Part shown: piece after piece, positions 19,159-28,249 of the stretch | Position numbering within the stretch: the stretch's first letter is position 1 | Layout: each line of letters opens with the position of its first letter | DNA from: Eubacteriaceae bacterium | GTDB taxonomy: Bacteria; Bacillota; Clostridia; Eubacteriales; Eubacteriaceae | Assembly: GCA_012522805.1 (NCBI GenBank) | Contig: JAAYJS010000018.1 | Location: 1-64,000, forward strand | Direction of reading: 5' to 3' | Length of the DNA: 64,000 nucleotides | The notes under the pieces: model-generated | What the model was told of the DNA's origin: nothing | The model's input: only the letters and a program-made list of their open reading frames with translations | Database searches by the model: none | Program-made: the position numbers and the translations under genes

Positions 19159-19374
19159 TTAAGCAAGTGTGCAATCCGGCTCTATTTTTGAGATTGCTTT
19201 TTTAGCTTCCTCTACGATTTGGTCAAACCGATTGTCATCCGCAGTCAAGGTCATCTTTTGTAAGACAAAATTGATGGAAACATCTTGTACGCCCTCAATT
19301 TTTTGAATGACATCAACCATTTTTTCAGCACAATGTGCACAGCCTAAGTTTTTCATTTTAAATTTCTTTTTCAT
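19159..19374 (-). CDS. Stand-alone heavy-metal-associated (HMA) domain protein
   Basis: 71 residues, one ferredoxin-fold HMA domain. The metal-binding CxxC is GCAHCAEK near residue 12. It is a detached equivalent of the N-terminal domain missing from the adjacent ATPase, probably delivering the metal to it or regulating it. The gene ends 4 bases before cadA and is preceded by GGAG. Confidence 0.9.
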   Translation of the reverse strand: MKKKFKMKNLGCAHCAEKMVDVIQKIEGVQDVSINFVLQKMTLTADDNRFDQIVEEAKKAISKIEPDCTLA

Positions 19375-19384
19375 TTGTTTCTCC

Positions 19385-19747
19385 TTATTCTTGAATATGA
19401 TCGAACCCTTGTTGAAAAATGGTTCGGATATGATCGTCTGCCAAAGAGTAGAAAACGGATTTGCCTTCCCGGCGGTTTTTAACCAATTTGCCCTGCTTCA
19501 GCACGCGCAATTGATGGGATATGGCCGATTGGCTCATACCCAATACCTCCGCAATATCGCAAACACAAAGCTCCGACTCAAACAAAGTGACCAGTATTCG
19601 CACTCGTGTGGAATCTCCGAAAACTTTGAATAACTCTGCCAAATCGTACAACAAGGACTCTTCCGGCAGTTTGCTTCGCACGTGGTTGACGATATCTTCA
19701 TGAACTTCTGTAATATCGCAACATTCAATTTTTTTATCTTCAGTCAT
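19385..19747 (-). CDS. ArsR/SmtB-family metal-sensing repressor (CadC-like)
   Basis: 120 residues. It has the winged helix with the ELCVCDIAEVLGMSQSAISHQL alpha-3/recognition motif, plus N-terminal cysteines (IECCD), as in CadC sensors that bind Cd/Pb/Zn through an N-terminal Cys and the CVC pair. Metal binding would release DNA and turn on efflux. It is first in the operon with a perfect palindrome 14 bases upstream. Confidence 0.92.
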   Translation of the reverse strand: MTEDKKIECCDITEVHEDIVNHVRSKLPEESLLYDLAELFKVFGDSTRVRILVTLFESELCVCDIAEVLGMSQSAISHQLRVLKQGKLVKNRREGKSVFYSLADDHIRTIFQQGFDHIQE

Positions 19748-19760
19748 TTCAATAACCTTT

Positions 19761-19782
19761 CATATGAACATATATTCATATG
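19761..19782 (-). promoter_or_regulatory. ArsR/SmtB-type operator
   Basis: CATATGAA-CATATA-TTCATATG: perfect 8-bp arms with a 6-bp centre, the spacing typical of SmtB/CadC operators, between the start of the repressor gene and its likely promoter. Confidence 0.8.
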
Positions 19783-19917
19783 TATAGTATAAAAGAATTT
19801 TAAATTTTGTCAAGATAAAATTGACTAAATGACGATGAAAAAATGTTATTGCAGATCGTTTATGGTAAAATGAAAAAGTAAAAATTAAGACATAAAATGA
19901 AGCAAGAAGGTGGAAAG

Positions 19918-20595
19918 ATGTTAACAGGAGTTGTGGTCAATACTTTGGCCATTATTGTTGGAAGTGGTGTGGGGTTAATTTTTCGCAGGGGGATCTCTGA
20001 AAGAATTTCTGAAACTCTGGTTCAGAGTATGATGCTCGGTGTTTTATACATTGGGATATCCGGCTTGGCCAAAACGCAAAACGTTATGGTGCTCATGCTC
20101 TCTTTGGCATTGGGCGCCATTGTCGGGGAAGGCTTGATGTTGGAGCAACGCTTTGAGGCTTTCGCCCACCGTATGGAGGGTAAAATGAGTCAAGAACAAA
20201 GCCTTGCCAAGGGCCTGATCGCCGCAACCTTGCTTTTTTGCGTCGGTGCCATGGCGGTGGTTGGTTCCATCGAAAGTGGCCTACAGGGCAACCACGCCAC
20301 GTTATTTGCCAAGGCCGCCATTGACGGTGTCATGGCGATTACTTTGGCGGCATCCTTAGGCATGGGTGTGGCCTTTTCCTCTATTTTTGTTTTGCTATAC
20401 GAGGGTGCCATTGTATTGTTTGCCTCCATGGTAGCGCCTTTTATGACGGAAAGTGTTATCGGAGATATGACCGGCTTCGGCTCTTTGCTGATCATAGTCA
20501 TTGGGTTGAATACCCTCCAAATAACAAAAATTAAAACGCTGAATATCCTGCCCGGAATTTTAATTCCTATTTTTTATTATCTCTTATTGGGGTAG
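19918..20595 (+). CDS. DUF554 membrane protein
   Basis: 225 residues from ATG 19918 (AAGGTGG 6 bases upstream). Seven hydrophobic segments, starting MLTGVVVNTLAIIVGSGVG, characteristic of DUF554 (YdfK/YqgA type). Function not established for the family. It lies 4 bases before murE, so the two are co-transcribed. Confidence 0.88.
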   Translation: MLTGVVVNTLAIIVGSGVGLIFRRGISERISETLVQSMMLGVLYIGISGLAKTQNVMVLMLSLALGAIVGEGLMLEQRFEAFAHRMEGKMSQEQSLAKGLIAATLLFCVGAMAVVGSIESGLQGNHATLFAKAAIDGVMAITLAASLGMGVAFSSIFVLLYEGAIVLFASMVAPFMTESVIGDMTGFGSLLIIVIGLNTLQITKIKTLNILPGILIPIFYYLLLG

Positions 20596-20599
20596 ACGG

Positions 20600-22099
20600 A
20601 TGATGACTTTAAAAGAAATTGTAGCGAACTTAAACCAAAATGAATTGTTAATTGATGCTTTTTATGAGGAGGACCTATCCCTTCAAACGGTGGTGTGCGA
20701 CTCCAGAAAAGTAACGCCCGGTGCCGTATTTGTCGCCATAGTCGGCTTTGAGAGCGATGGCAACGCATATATTCCCATGGCAATCGAAAAGGGTGCAACG
20801 CTTGTGGTGTCCGCTGAGCCACCACCTAAGGGCTTGGCCACCGCTTATTTACAAGTCAAAGATGACCGGCGAGCCCTAGCCGTACTGGCAGATGACGCCT
20901 ACGGGCATTTGTCACAAAAAATGAGGATCATCGGGGTAACGGGCACCAACGGTAAAACCTCCATCGTCACATTTATACAGGACTTGTTGCACCGTTCGGG
21001 TTTGAAAGCCGGTTTGATGGGTACCATTGCCAATCGCATGGAAGCGGAAGAGCTCTACCATGCCGGGCGCACCACGGAGGAAGCGCCGGATATTCAAAAC
21101 ATGTTATGGCAAATGCACCAAAAAGGCGCTACCCATGTGGCCATGGAAGTTTCCTCCCACGCTATGGAATTGGATCGGGTGTATGGCATGTGCTTTACCT
21201 ATGGTATTTTTACCAATTTAACCCAAGAACATTTGGACTTTCACCACAACTTTGAAGCCTATTACCAAGCAAAGAAAAAAATGTTCCGTCAGACCACCGT
21301 GGCCAATATCATCAATATTGACGACAGCTATGGACAAAGGCTCTACGACGAACTGCGTCGTGAAGGTCTGAGCAAAGCCCGTACATATTCCTACGGGTTT
21401 CACGCCGAGGCCGATTACCATATCGAAATCACCGAACAAGCGATCGACCATACGGTTTTCACCTTAAGGGTGAAGGGAAAAGAAATGGGAGCATTCACTT
21501 TGCCGGTGTTGGGAGATGTGATGGTAGCCAACGCTACGGCGGCCATCGCCGTCGCTTTGTTTGAAGGCTTACCCTTAGAAGTGATTCGGGAATCCTTACA
21601 GGAAAGCACAGGGGTTACCGGAAGAATGGAAAGCGTCGGTATCGACAGCGACATTCAAGTAATGGTGGATTATGCCCATACCCCGGATGCTTTGGAAAAA
21701 TTATTGCTGACGGTTCGAAAATTTCATTCCGGGCCCATCCACCTTGTTTTCGGTTGCCCCGGAGATCGGGACAGAGAGAAACGCCCCCAGATGGGAGCAA
21801 TTGCAGGGCGCTTGGCCAACACCGTCTATTTGACCGACGACAACCCGGCATCGGAAACCTCCATGGCTATATTAAAAGCTATTGAAGAGGGTGTCCGGAA
21901 GTATGAGACACCCTACGAGGTGATACCGGACAGAAAAGCAGCCATACACAAAGCCATTCTCAATGCCAACCCCGGCGATTTGGTGATTATGGCGGGAAAG
22001 GGGCATGAAACTTACCAAATTGTGGGAAAGGCGCACCACCCCCATTCCGATAGAAAAGAAGCGGAAAACGCCCTTGTTGCGAGAAAAAGAAAGCGATGA
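20600..22099 (+). CDS. murE: UDP-MurNAc-tripeptide ligase, probably L-lysine (or L-Orn) type
   Basis: 499 residues. ATP-binding GVTGTNGKTS, the DDNPASE motif and the C-terminal GKGHETYQ are clear Mur-ligase signatures. It adds the third stem-peptide residue to UDP-MurNAc-L-Ala-D-Glu in the cytosol. The discriminating motif is DNPA rather than DNPR of meso-DAP ligases; DNPA/DDPN is reported for L-Lys-adding enzymes. I therefore infer Lys (or Orn) peptidoglycan. It is the second gene of the DUF554-murE-queG-like operon, outside the usual dcw cluster. Confidence 0.93.
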   Translation: MMTLKEIVANLNQNELLIDAFYEEDLSLQTVVCDSRKVTPGAVFVAIVGFESDGNAYIPMAIEKGATLVVSAEPPPKGLATAYLQVKDDRRALAVLADDAYGHLSQKMRIIGVTGTNGKTSIVTFIQDLLHRSGLKAGLMGTIANRMEAEELYHAGRTTEEAPDIQNMLWQMHQKGATHVAMEVSSHAMELDRVYGMCFTYGIFTNLTQEHLDFHHNFEAYYQAKKKMFRQTTVANIINIDDSYGQRLYDELRREGLSKARTYSYGFHAEADYHIEITEQAIDHTVFTLRVKGKEMGAFTLPVLGDVMVANATAAIAVALFEGLPLEVIRESLQESTGVTGRMESVGIDSDIQVMVDYAHTPDALEKLLLTVRKFHSGPIHLVFGCPGDRDREKRPQMGAIAGRLANTVYLTDDNPASETSMAILKAIEEGVRKYETPYEVIPDRKAAIHKAILNANPGDLVIMAGKGHETYQIVGKAHHPHSDRKEAENALVARKRKR

Positions 22100-22176
22100 T
22101 AATAATTGCCATCGTCCTGTAACCCGGGTAAACGACCATTGTTGAGGTGGTCAGAAATACGATTCGGAGGAGACCG

Positions 22177-22983
22177 ATGAAAGAAACCATTAGAAAATTT
22201 GTTCGAGATTTTGTAAAAGAGAAGGACAAAGGCGGTATTATCAAGGATATTTGGAGAGAACCCTTGGTAGGTTTTGGCGATGCCCGGCATCCACGGATGG
22301 GGGAGTTAAAGACTTGGGTACAATCCGACCACGTTTTACCTTCAGAGGTGTTGCCCGAGGCTCAAACCATCATCACCTATTTTCTTCCCATGCAAAAGAC
22401 CATTGGCGACAGCAATATACCCGGACGGTTGAGCTCCAAGGAATGGGCCATGGCCTACGAAAAAACCAACGCTACTTTGGGAGAGTTGGGAAGTGCGCTC
22501 TCACAGTTTTTAAAGGAACAGGGTTATCCGAGTATTGTTCCTGCCGAGGCCACTCAATACGACGAACGCATTTTAATGAGCAAGTGGTCTCAACGGCATT
22601 TAGCTTGGCTGTGCGGTTTGGGTACCTTTGGCATCAACAATATGTTTATCACTGCAGCCGGCACCTGCGGGCGATTGGGCTCTACGTTAACGGCACTGGA
22701 ACTGGAAGTTGACGGCCCCCTAGAGGAGGAATACTGCCTTTACAAAATCGATGGCTCTTGCGGGCTTTGCATAGACCGTTGCCCCGTCCAAGCTTTGACA
22801 ACGACCGCTTACGATCGTTTCAAATGCAATGATTTGTGCGCCGATAATGCAAAAGTACACGTCGGTTATGGCTCTTCCTATCTATTAGAAGATACAGGCT
22901 CAGAGGTTCTTGGAACCAACACCTGCGGCAAATGCGTGGTAGGGGTGCCCTGTACCTACCGACGTCCTAAAACAAAACAATAG
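22177..22983 (+). CDS. QueG-like iron-sulfur protein (short COG1600 member)
   Basis: 268 residues from ATG 22177 after CGGAGGAG. It has a ferredoxin-like motif CGLCIDRCP, a partly degenerate second set CNDLC and a C-terminal CGKCVVGVPC. It resembles epoxyqueuosine reductase-related proteins but is about 100 residues shorter and lacks the HEAT-repeat tail of true QueG, so a tRNA-modification role should not be assumed. Probably a cytosolic redox enzyme. It ends at a strong terminator. Confidence 0.75.
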   Translation: MKETIRKFVRDFVKEKDKGGIIKDIWREPLVGFGDARHPRMGELKTWVQSDHVLPSEVLPEAQTIITYFLPMQKTIGDSNIPGRLSSKEWAMAYEKTNATLGELGSALSQFLKEQGYPSIVPAEATQYDERILMSKWSQRHLAWLCGLGTFGINNMFITAAGTCGRLGSTLTALELEVDGPLEEEYCLYKIDGSCGLCIDRCPVQALTTTAYDRFKCNDLCADNAKVHVGYGSSYLLEDTGSEVLGTNTCGKCVVGVPCTYRRPKTKQ

Positions 22984-23002
22984 AAATAATCGCAAAAAAA
23001 GT

Positions 23003-23034
23003 AAAAGCCCGTTGTGCATGCACAACGGGCTTTT
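23003..23034 (+). terminator. Perfect palindromic bidirectional terminator
   Basis: AAAAGCCCGTTGTGCA and its exact complement (16-bp arms) between two convergent genes. Confidence 0.9.
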
Positions 23035-23084
23035 ATCGTTCCAAGCTTATCCAAACTTGAAAGTTATTGCTAGTTATAGGCTAA

Positions 23085-23981
23085 CTATCTTTGTTTTCTA
23101 AGAAACGCAATACCGACTCCCGAGAGGGTTAATCCCAATAAACTGATGAGGGATGTGGCATCGCCTGTTTTCGGTATGGTGGTTACTGCACCGTAGCTAT
23201 AACCATAGTAATTGTATCTTTCAACAAAAATAGGATCCGGCTTAATCATATTGATTAGGATATTCATTTCTTGCTTTACGACGATGTCATTACTATCTTT
23301 GATCGTTACAGCTTGTACCGGTTTAATGTTAAAAGCATAGAATCTGATGTTCATCTTAGCTTTTAGATCCCCAATCACATCAACATCAATTGAGTCCGTT
23401 GCTTCTTCCGGCACAGGTTCCCTGTCTTCTTCGCCTGGAGCTTCGGAATCTCCAGGTTCTTCGCCTGGTGTGGTTACGACTTCGAACGTGTTATCATCAA
23501 CTACCGCGCCATTTTCAAAGGTTATAAGAACGTAAATGCTTTTGCTTCCATCCTCTGCTTCTGTAATCTCACCACCGGTAATCTCACCACCTGCAGCATG
23601 AATGTCTTCGGCATTCACCACTAAAGTGATCGGATCTACTGAAGTTGCTTCCGGATCAACCTCTATGGGGCCTTCAACCCAATCGGGTGCGACTGGTGGA
23701 GTTGTTGGAGTTTCATCTCCCTCTCCTTCACCTGTTGGCTCATCTCCTTCTGCAGGAGTTTCATCTCCCGGAGTCGCTTCTGGCGGAGTCTGTACTTCCG
23801 AAGATTTTTCGCCATCTAAATTGTTTTGATTGTCTTGAGTACCTTGTTGCTCAGGTTCTTGCGGTTGTCCTACCGTTCCTTGGTCTGCGTCGATGGCTTC
23901 TGAAGCGAACACGCTGCCAACGACATTGATACTCATGACCAGCATGACGATCAATGCGATGACCAATAATTTTTTGTTCAT
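23085..23981 (-). CDS. Sortase-anchored surface protein with acidic Pro/Glu-rich linker
   Basis: 298 residues. A signal peptide covers residues 1-27 (ends VGSVFASEA). An acidic, Pro/Glu/Gly/Thr-rich low-complexity stretch (about 28-110) likely spans the wall. A beta-rich middle part follows, then a second acidic linker. The C-terminal sorting signal is IPKTGD, a hydrophobic helix and RKQR. IPKTG is a variant of LPXTG. No adhesive domain is recognised. A consensus promoter precedes it and a shared terminator follows. Confidence 0.85.
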   Translation of the reverse strand: MNKKLLVIALIVMLVMSINVVGSVFASEAIDADQGTVGQPQEPEQQGTQDNQNNLDGEKSSEVQTPPEATPGDETPAEGDEPTGEGEGDETPTTPPVAPDWVEGPIEVDPEATSVDPITLVVNAEDIHAAGGEITGGEITEAEDGSKSIYVLITFENGAVVDDNTFEVVTTPGEEPGDSEAPGEEDREPVPEEATDSIDVDVIGDLKAKMNIRFYAFNIKPVQAVTIKDSNDIVVKQEMNILINMIKPDPIFVERYNYYGYSYGAVTTIPKTGDATSLISLLGLTLSGVGIAFLRKQR

Positions 23982-24021
23982 ATCATTCCTCCTAATTTAT
24001 CACTAGCAAATCTATAAAATA

Positions 24022-24050
24022 ATTATAACAGGTCCTTAATTATTAATCAA
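24022..24050 (-). promoter_or_regulatory. Sigma-70 promoter for the surface protein
   Basis: Minus-strand TTGATT and TATAAT, 17-base spacer, about 40 bases before the start codon. Confidence 0.65.
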
Positions 24051-24145
24051 GTCTTAAGGGAAAAAGGTGTCATATTTTATTGAATTGACAATCCCAGAAA
24101 ACTTTGAAGATGTGAAGGACCTTACGAACCTGCTTTTAAAGATGA

Positions 24146-25129
24146 CTAAAACAGGCCGGTTTTCAAATTTTCTATATTTTTTTCCATTAAGTCTAAAACC
24201 GATACATCCGCCGGTGCCAAGAGGTAATCATAAAATTGAAGGGCTTGGGCACCGTGCTTTGCAGCGATTTCTTCTGCCTGTCCTTTGCTTTCATCTCGTA
24301 AATAAAAGATGGTTGTCGGTTGTACCCGATCCAATTCTTTTTCAAAATCTTCGAGAGAGGTTTTGCCATCTAAGGCGTAAACATTGAGGTTGTAAGCATT
24401 GGCTAAATAACGGAGCGTGTGGGTATCGGCCACATACATGCGTTTGTTTTCCGATTGCTCGGCAGCGGCTTTCATTTCGCCACCTAAACGGTTCAGTTCG
24501 GAGCGTAGGGTGTCGGCATTCTTTTTAAAAGTTTCTGCGTTGCTTTCATCGATTTCAATTAAACCCTTTTCGATAGCTGAAGCGATGACCTGTGCATTGG
24601 CGGGATCGGTACCAATGTATGGGTCTTTTTGTCCGCCACCTTTAATGGAAACCGTTTGAGAGCTTTTGACGTTGACGTTGATAGATCCGTCTTCGCTTTG
24701 ATAACTTTCGTCTTTGATCTCGGAATGGTAGTAATCTTTATCGGACAGACGTTTGATATCTGCACCGGTTTGTACGACGACGGGCTTGCCTTCGGGTAAA
24801 TCCGATAGGATTTCTGCCATCCAAGTTTCTAAATCATCGCCGGTATAAAGGATCAGATCCGCTTCTTTGATGGTTTGGATATCCTTATCAGAGGGTTGAT
24901 AGTTCTTCAGATCGCTGCCAGTTGTCGGAATAGCATGTACGTTGACATGCTCGCCACCGATGGTTTTTGCAAAATCCGCATTGATAAAGGAAGTCGCAAC
25001 GACCTCTTTAGCTGAAGGTTTGGCAGTGTCGTTATCTCCTTGATCTCTATTGCCCGAACCTTGTTGGCAGGCAGTAAGAAAGACAACGAGCGACAATAAC
25101 AGGAACCCATATTTTAGTATTCTTTTCAT
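24146..25129 (-). CDS. ZnuA/TroA-like metal ABC-transporter lipoprotein, divergent ligands
   Basis: 327 residues from ATG 25129 (AAAGGAGAAGG upstream). Lipoprotein signal with lipobox LTAC. Cluster A-1 fold: VVATSFINADFAKTIGG start, a central helix, and a C-terminal LDLMEKNIENL. In Zn/Mn-binding relatives the HxYEP and DPHxWLDP histidines hold the metal. Here these segments read DLKNYQPS and DPYIGTDP, so two of the usual ligands are missing; a His survives in DTHTLRYLANAY. No permease or ATPase is adjacent. It may bind metal differently or have another ligand. Confidence 0.82.
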   Translation of the reverse strand: MKRILKYGFLLLSLVVFLTACQQGSGNRDQGDNDTAKPSAKEVVATSFINADFAKTIGGEHVNVHAIPTTGSDLKNYQPSDKDIQTIKEADLILYTGDDLETWMAEILSDLPEGKPVVVQTGADIKRLSDKDYYHSEIKDESYQSEDGSINVNVKSSQTVSIKGGGQKDPYIGTDPANAQVIASAIEKGLIEIDESNAETFKKNADTLRSELNRLGGEMKAAAEQSENKRMYVADTHTLRYLANAYNLNVYALDGKTSLEDFEKELDRVQPTTIFYLRDESKGQAEEIAAKHGAQALQFYDYLLAPADVSVLDLMEKNIENLKTGLF

Positions 25130-25158
25130 TTCCTTCTCCTTTAATGGGGTTAAAACAA

Positions 25159-25202
25159 ACGCCCTCACCGTATTGTATTTGAGTCATCCGGTTGTAGGGC
25201 GT
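25159..25202 (-). terminator. Hairpin between membrane protein gene and lipoprotein gene
   Basis: ACGCCCT...ACCG pairs with CGGTGAGGGCGT, then TTTGTTTT on the minus strand. It ends the 25267-25809 transcript, or attenuates the lipoprotein gene. Confidence 0.6.
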
Positions 25203-25266
25203 CTATCGTCATTATTTTCTATTCATATTGTAGAAAACGAACCTTAAATTCCCCTTTTTTGGAGAC

Positions 25267-25809
25267 TTAAAAGGTTAAGCTGTCGTGATCGTCTTTTTTA
25301 TTTGAACCGGTACCGTCAAAATCGGTAAAATCGTACTCTACCGGGGTGTTATTCCGAATCATCATCATAAAGATGGGTGACGTTACAGGAATGACGATGG
25401 AAAGCACGGTGTATAGAATTGCTTTGTCCGGTGCATATAGTTTATACAGCCTGAGCAGTGCCAATACCGTGATAGCCAGTGTAATAATGACAATGATCGA
25501 TCTTATAATTTCGTTATCATAGGTTGCGGCAGCCAATGCGTTCGTCCCGACCAGTACCCATTGCGCAAAGGGAATCGATAAGCTTGATGTAACTGTAATT
25601 TTCTTCTTTAAAACCATACCGAAGATATAGTCCTGTGCAACGGGAATCCATGCTAACCAAGGGTTGGCAATGTTTTGCCTTTTTGCCATGGTGTAAAGAG
25701 CAAAGGCGCGCAGTACGAACATGACAACGGCTATGATAACAACAATGATTAAAAATCCACCAAGTATAGCCATGATGCCGTACAATGCTTGATCGTTAGT
25801 TGTGTCCAT
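25267..25809 (-). CDS. Small multi-TM membrane protein, unknown
   Basis: 180 residues, about 4-5 hydrophobic helices, with an inter-helix segment QNIANPWLAWIPVAQDYIFG resembling the PGW...IP motif of small uncharacterised Firmicute membrane proteins. The hydrophilic tail (about 20 residues) is Asp/Lys rich. RBS GGAGG before ATG 25809. Function unknown. Confidence 0.7.
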   Translation of the reverse strand: MDTTNDQALYGIMAILGGFLIIVVIIAVVMFVLRAFALYTMAKRQNIANPWLAWIPVAQDYIFGMVLKKKITVTSSLSIPFAQWVLVGTNALAAATYDNEIIRSIIVIITLAITVLALLRLYKLYAPDKAILYTVLSIVIPVTSPIFMMMIRNNTPVEYDFTDFDGTGSNKKDDHDSLTF

Positions 25810-26101
25810 TTAAATGACCTCCTATCTTATTCTTGTATTGATTATAACACTAATCAAACCAAAGAAACGTAAAAGATTTTTAACGTAAGAGATAATAGAA
25901 CAATAGAATGGTAAAAAAAGTTGATCGGACTGGATTTTAAAGATGAAGCCTCTTAAAACGATCAGACGCAACAGATCACGGCAAGGAACGATTAAGACCC
26001 ATTATTGAGATGGGTCTTAGTGGAATGTACTTTAGAGTAAAGGAAGCACTTTACCTTGATGGGCTTAAGATGAATACAAGAATTGTTCAAAAACAGTTAT
26101 C
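25810..26101. other. Intergenic gap with one inverted repeat
   Basis: No ORF. TAAGACCCAT/ATGGGTCTTA (25993-26019) makes a 10-bp stem with 7-base loop but has no T-run on either side. Nothing else seen. Confidence 0.5.
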
Positions 26102-26129
26102 TTGACAACCCATCAAACAATGATATAAT
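26102..26129 (+). promoter_or_regulatory. Promoter of tRNA-Asn copy 1
   Basis: TTGACA and TATAAT with a 16-base spacer, 10 bases before the tRNA. Confidence 0.75.
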
Positions 26130-26139
26130 CAAATTATCT

Positions 26140-26214
26140 TCCTTAGTAGCTCACCGGTGGAATACTTGGCTGTTAACCGATAGGCTGTTGGTTCGAATCC
26201 AACTTGGGAAGCCA
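26140..26214 (+). tRNA. tRNA-Asn (GTT), divergent copy 1
   Basis: 75 bases with anticodon GTT in CTGTTAA, a normal T arm (GTTGGTTCGAATCCAAC) and encoded CCA. Compared with copy 2 it has eight substitutions. They leave a C-A mismatch in the acceptor stem and a poorly paired D stem (GCTC against GAAT). A good promoter and terminator flank it, so it may be expressed, but it could be degenerating. Confidence 0.8.
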
Positions 26215-26232
26215 TAAAAATGGCTCTATCAT

Positions 26233-26272
26233 AAATGTTGGGGTAGGAACATCCTATCTCAACATTTTTTTA
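26233..26272 (+). terminator. Terminator after tRNA-Asn copy 1
   Basis: AAATGTTG..GTAGG/CCTATCTCAACATTT stem followed by TTTT. Confidence 0.8.
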
Positions 26273-26458
26273 TTTGAATCAAAAAATATGAGCGTAGTTT
26301 TCTTCTATCCCAATTGATAAAAGAGAAAAGTATCACCATAGCTTTTCGTACGATGAATCAATCTGATATCGCTATCTTTAGTATGCATTGGACAACGCAA
26401 TAAGAATGCGACGATTTTTTACAAGAGGTCTTTTCGCACAAAAAAAGCGAATATATAG

Positions 26459-26677
26459 GGGGGCCTTGGCACTAATCCGGTTAAATTGGACGGCAGTTTC
26501 AGTCAAAGTCATTTTAGGGAGCGGGTGATCAGCACCAATATGAAAATGCTCCAAAGAATAATCAAGATGGTGGCTGTTGCTAGAGGAGAAGATAAGATCG
26601 ATGCGATCATCGGTGTTTTGAGAACGGGTGCAGTCAATCACCCAATCACCGACGATGGCACAGCGGGACAATTGTGA
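26459..26677 (+). pseudogene. C-terminal remnant of a SorC-family sugar-responsive regulator
   Basis: About 70 codons with no start codon; an in-frame TAG lies just upstream at 26456. The segment ARGEDKIDAIIGVLRTGAVN followed by ITDDGTAGQL matches the end of SorC/DeoR-type effector domains (AGGEEKAEAILGALRGGLIN...ITDEATA). The DNA-binding part is gone. It lies 47 bases before the FGGY kinase, the classic position for the repressor of such a sugar operon. Confidence 0.7.
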
Positions 26678-26724
26678 ATACTGATCCAATAGGATGTCAT
26701 AAAAAACACTTAAGGAGGGTAATC

Positions 26725-28239
26725 ATGAAGTACATTATTGGAATTGATGCTGGAACGTCAAACGTAAAGGCAGTTTTGTTTGATACGGAGGGGACAGAGA
26801 TCCTTGTGGAAGCTATTGAAAATGAGCCCATCTACATCGGAGCAACGGACATCGAACAGAATATGACCGTGCTTTGGGATAAGGTGGCTCTTTGTATCAA
26901 AATGCTCATGGAAAACGGACCGGCAAAGGCTGAAGATATTTTAGCCATTGGTGTCACTGGACAAGGAGAGGGGATTTGGCTCATTGACGACAATGGCGTT
27001 CCGGTTCAAGATGCGATTTTATGGTGTGACGGACGTGCTGTCGACGAAGTGGAAAAAGTAACGGTAGACGATCCGGAGCTGGGAAGAATGATCCACAAAG
27101 TGACGGGAACACCGGCATTAACCGGTACCCAATTAATGCTTTTGCGCTGGATGAAGCAGAATCGTAAAGACGTCTTAGATAAAGCGTCCACCATGTTCTT
27201 CTGTAAAGACTGGGTGCGCTATAAATTGACCGGGTAACTCAATAGCGATTTGAGTGATGCGGGGACATCGCTATTAGACTCTGCAAAGGGTGTGGTTGCA
27301 GAAGAATTGTTGGCCAAATTGGGTCTTGGGGACTATATTGAATTGATACCGCCGGTATTAAAGAGCGATGCCATTGTCGGTACGCTCACGCCCCAAATGG
27401 CAACAGAACTGGGATTAAAAGAAGAAATTCCGGTAGTAGCAGGCGCCATTGACGTGGTGGCGGCAGCAGTGGGAATCGGAGTCGTAGATGTCAAAGACGT
27501 TTGCGTTATTTTGGGGACCACATGTGCCAATGAAATCTTCCTGCATAAATCCGATTGTGATTTCGGGAAGGAAGGTACGCGCTACGAAAAACATGCCGTT
27601 GGTGATTTATTTATGAATCTATTGCCCACCATGAACGGAACGCCGAACTTAGATTGGGTGATCAACGAAATTGCCATGACCCAAGACTTTAAACAAATCG
27701 ATGCCATGATTTCAGAAGTGCCTGCCGGTAGCGGTGGCGTCATTTATCATCCCTATATCAGCGCGGCGGGAGAAAGAGCTCCCTTTTACAATCCCCATGC
27801 CAAGGCAGGATTTTTTGGCATCAATGCGAAGACCAACCGTGCCACTTTAGTCAATGCGGTTTACGAAGGCATCAGCTTTTCCATCAAAGACTGCTTACAA
27901 GGGGTCGACAAAAACGGCCGGGTCTTTTTAGCCGGTGGTGGCGCCAAGAGCAGTGTTTGGGCGCAAATGATTGCAGATGTTCTGGGAATGGAAGTTGTGA
28001 TTTCTGAAGGCAATGAATTTGGTGCCAAAGGGGTGGCCATGTCCGCCGGTGTGGCCGTGGGTGAATATAAAGATTACCACGATGCCGCAGAACGCACCTG
28101 TAAAATCAGCAAAAGCTACCTTCCTAATATGGAGAATAACAAAGTTTACGAAGCCCTGTATCCTTTATATAAAGAAATTAGAGAAGTACAAGGAGACTTG
28201 TGGAACAAACGGGCGGCTATCATGAAAACAATCGGCTAG
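26725..28239 (+). pseudogene. FGGY-family carbohydrate kinase interrupted by in-frame TAA
   Basis: ATG 26725 follows AAGGAGG. One frame of 505 codons is split by TAA 27235-27237 in YKLTG-stop-LNSDLSDAGTSLLD, where relatives have Glu (GAA to TAA). The N-domain phosphate loop GIDAGTSNVKAV and the C-domain GGGAKSSVWAQMIADV are intact, as in xylulokinase/erythritol-kinase-like proteins. It would phosphorylate a sugar, polyol or sugar acid for the downstream dehydrogenase and aldolases. As read it is truncated to the first third. Confidence 0.92.
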
Positions 28240-28249
28240 GAGGAAAATC

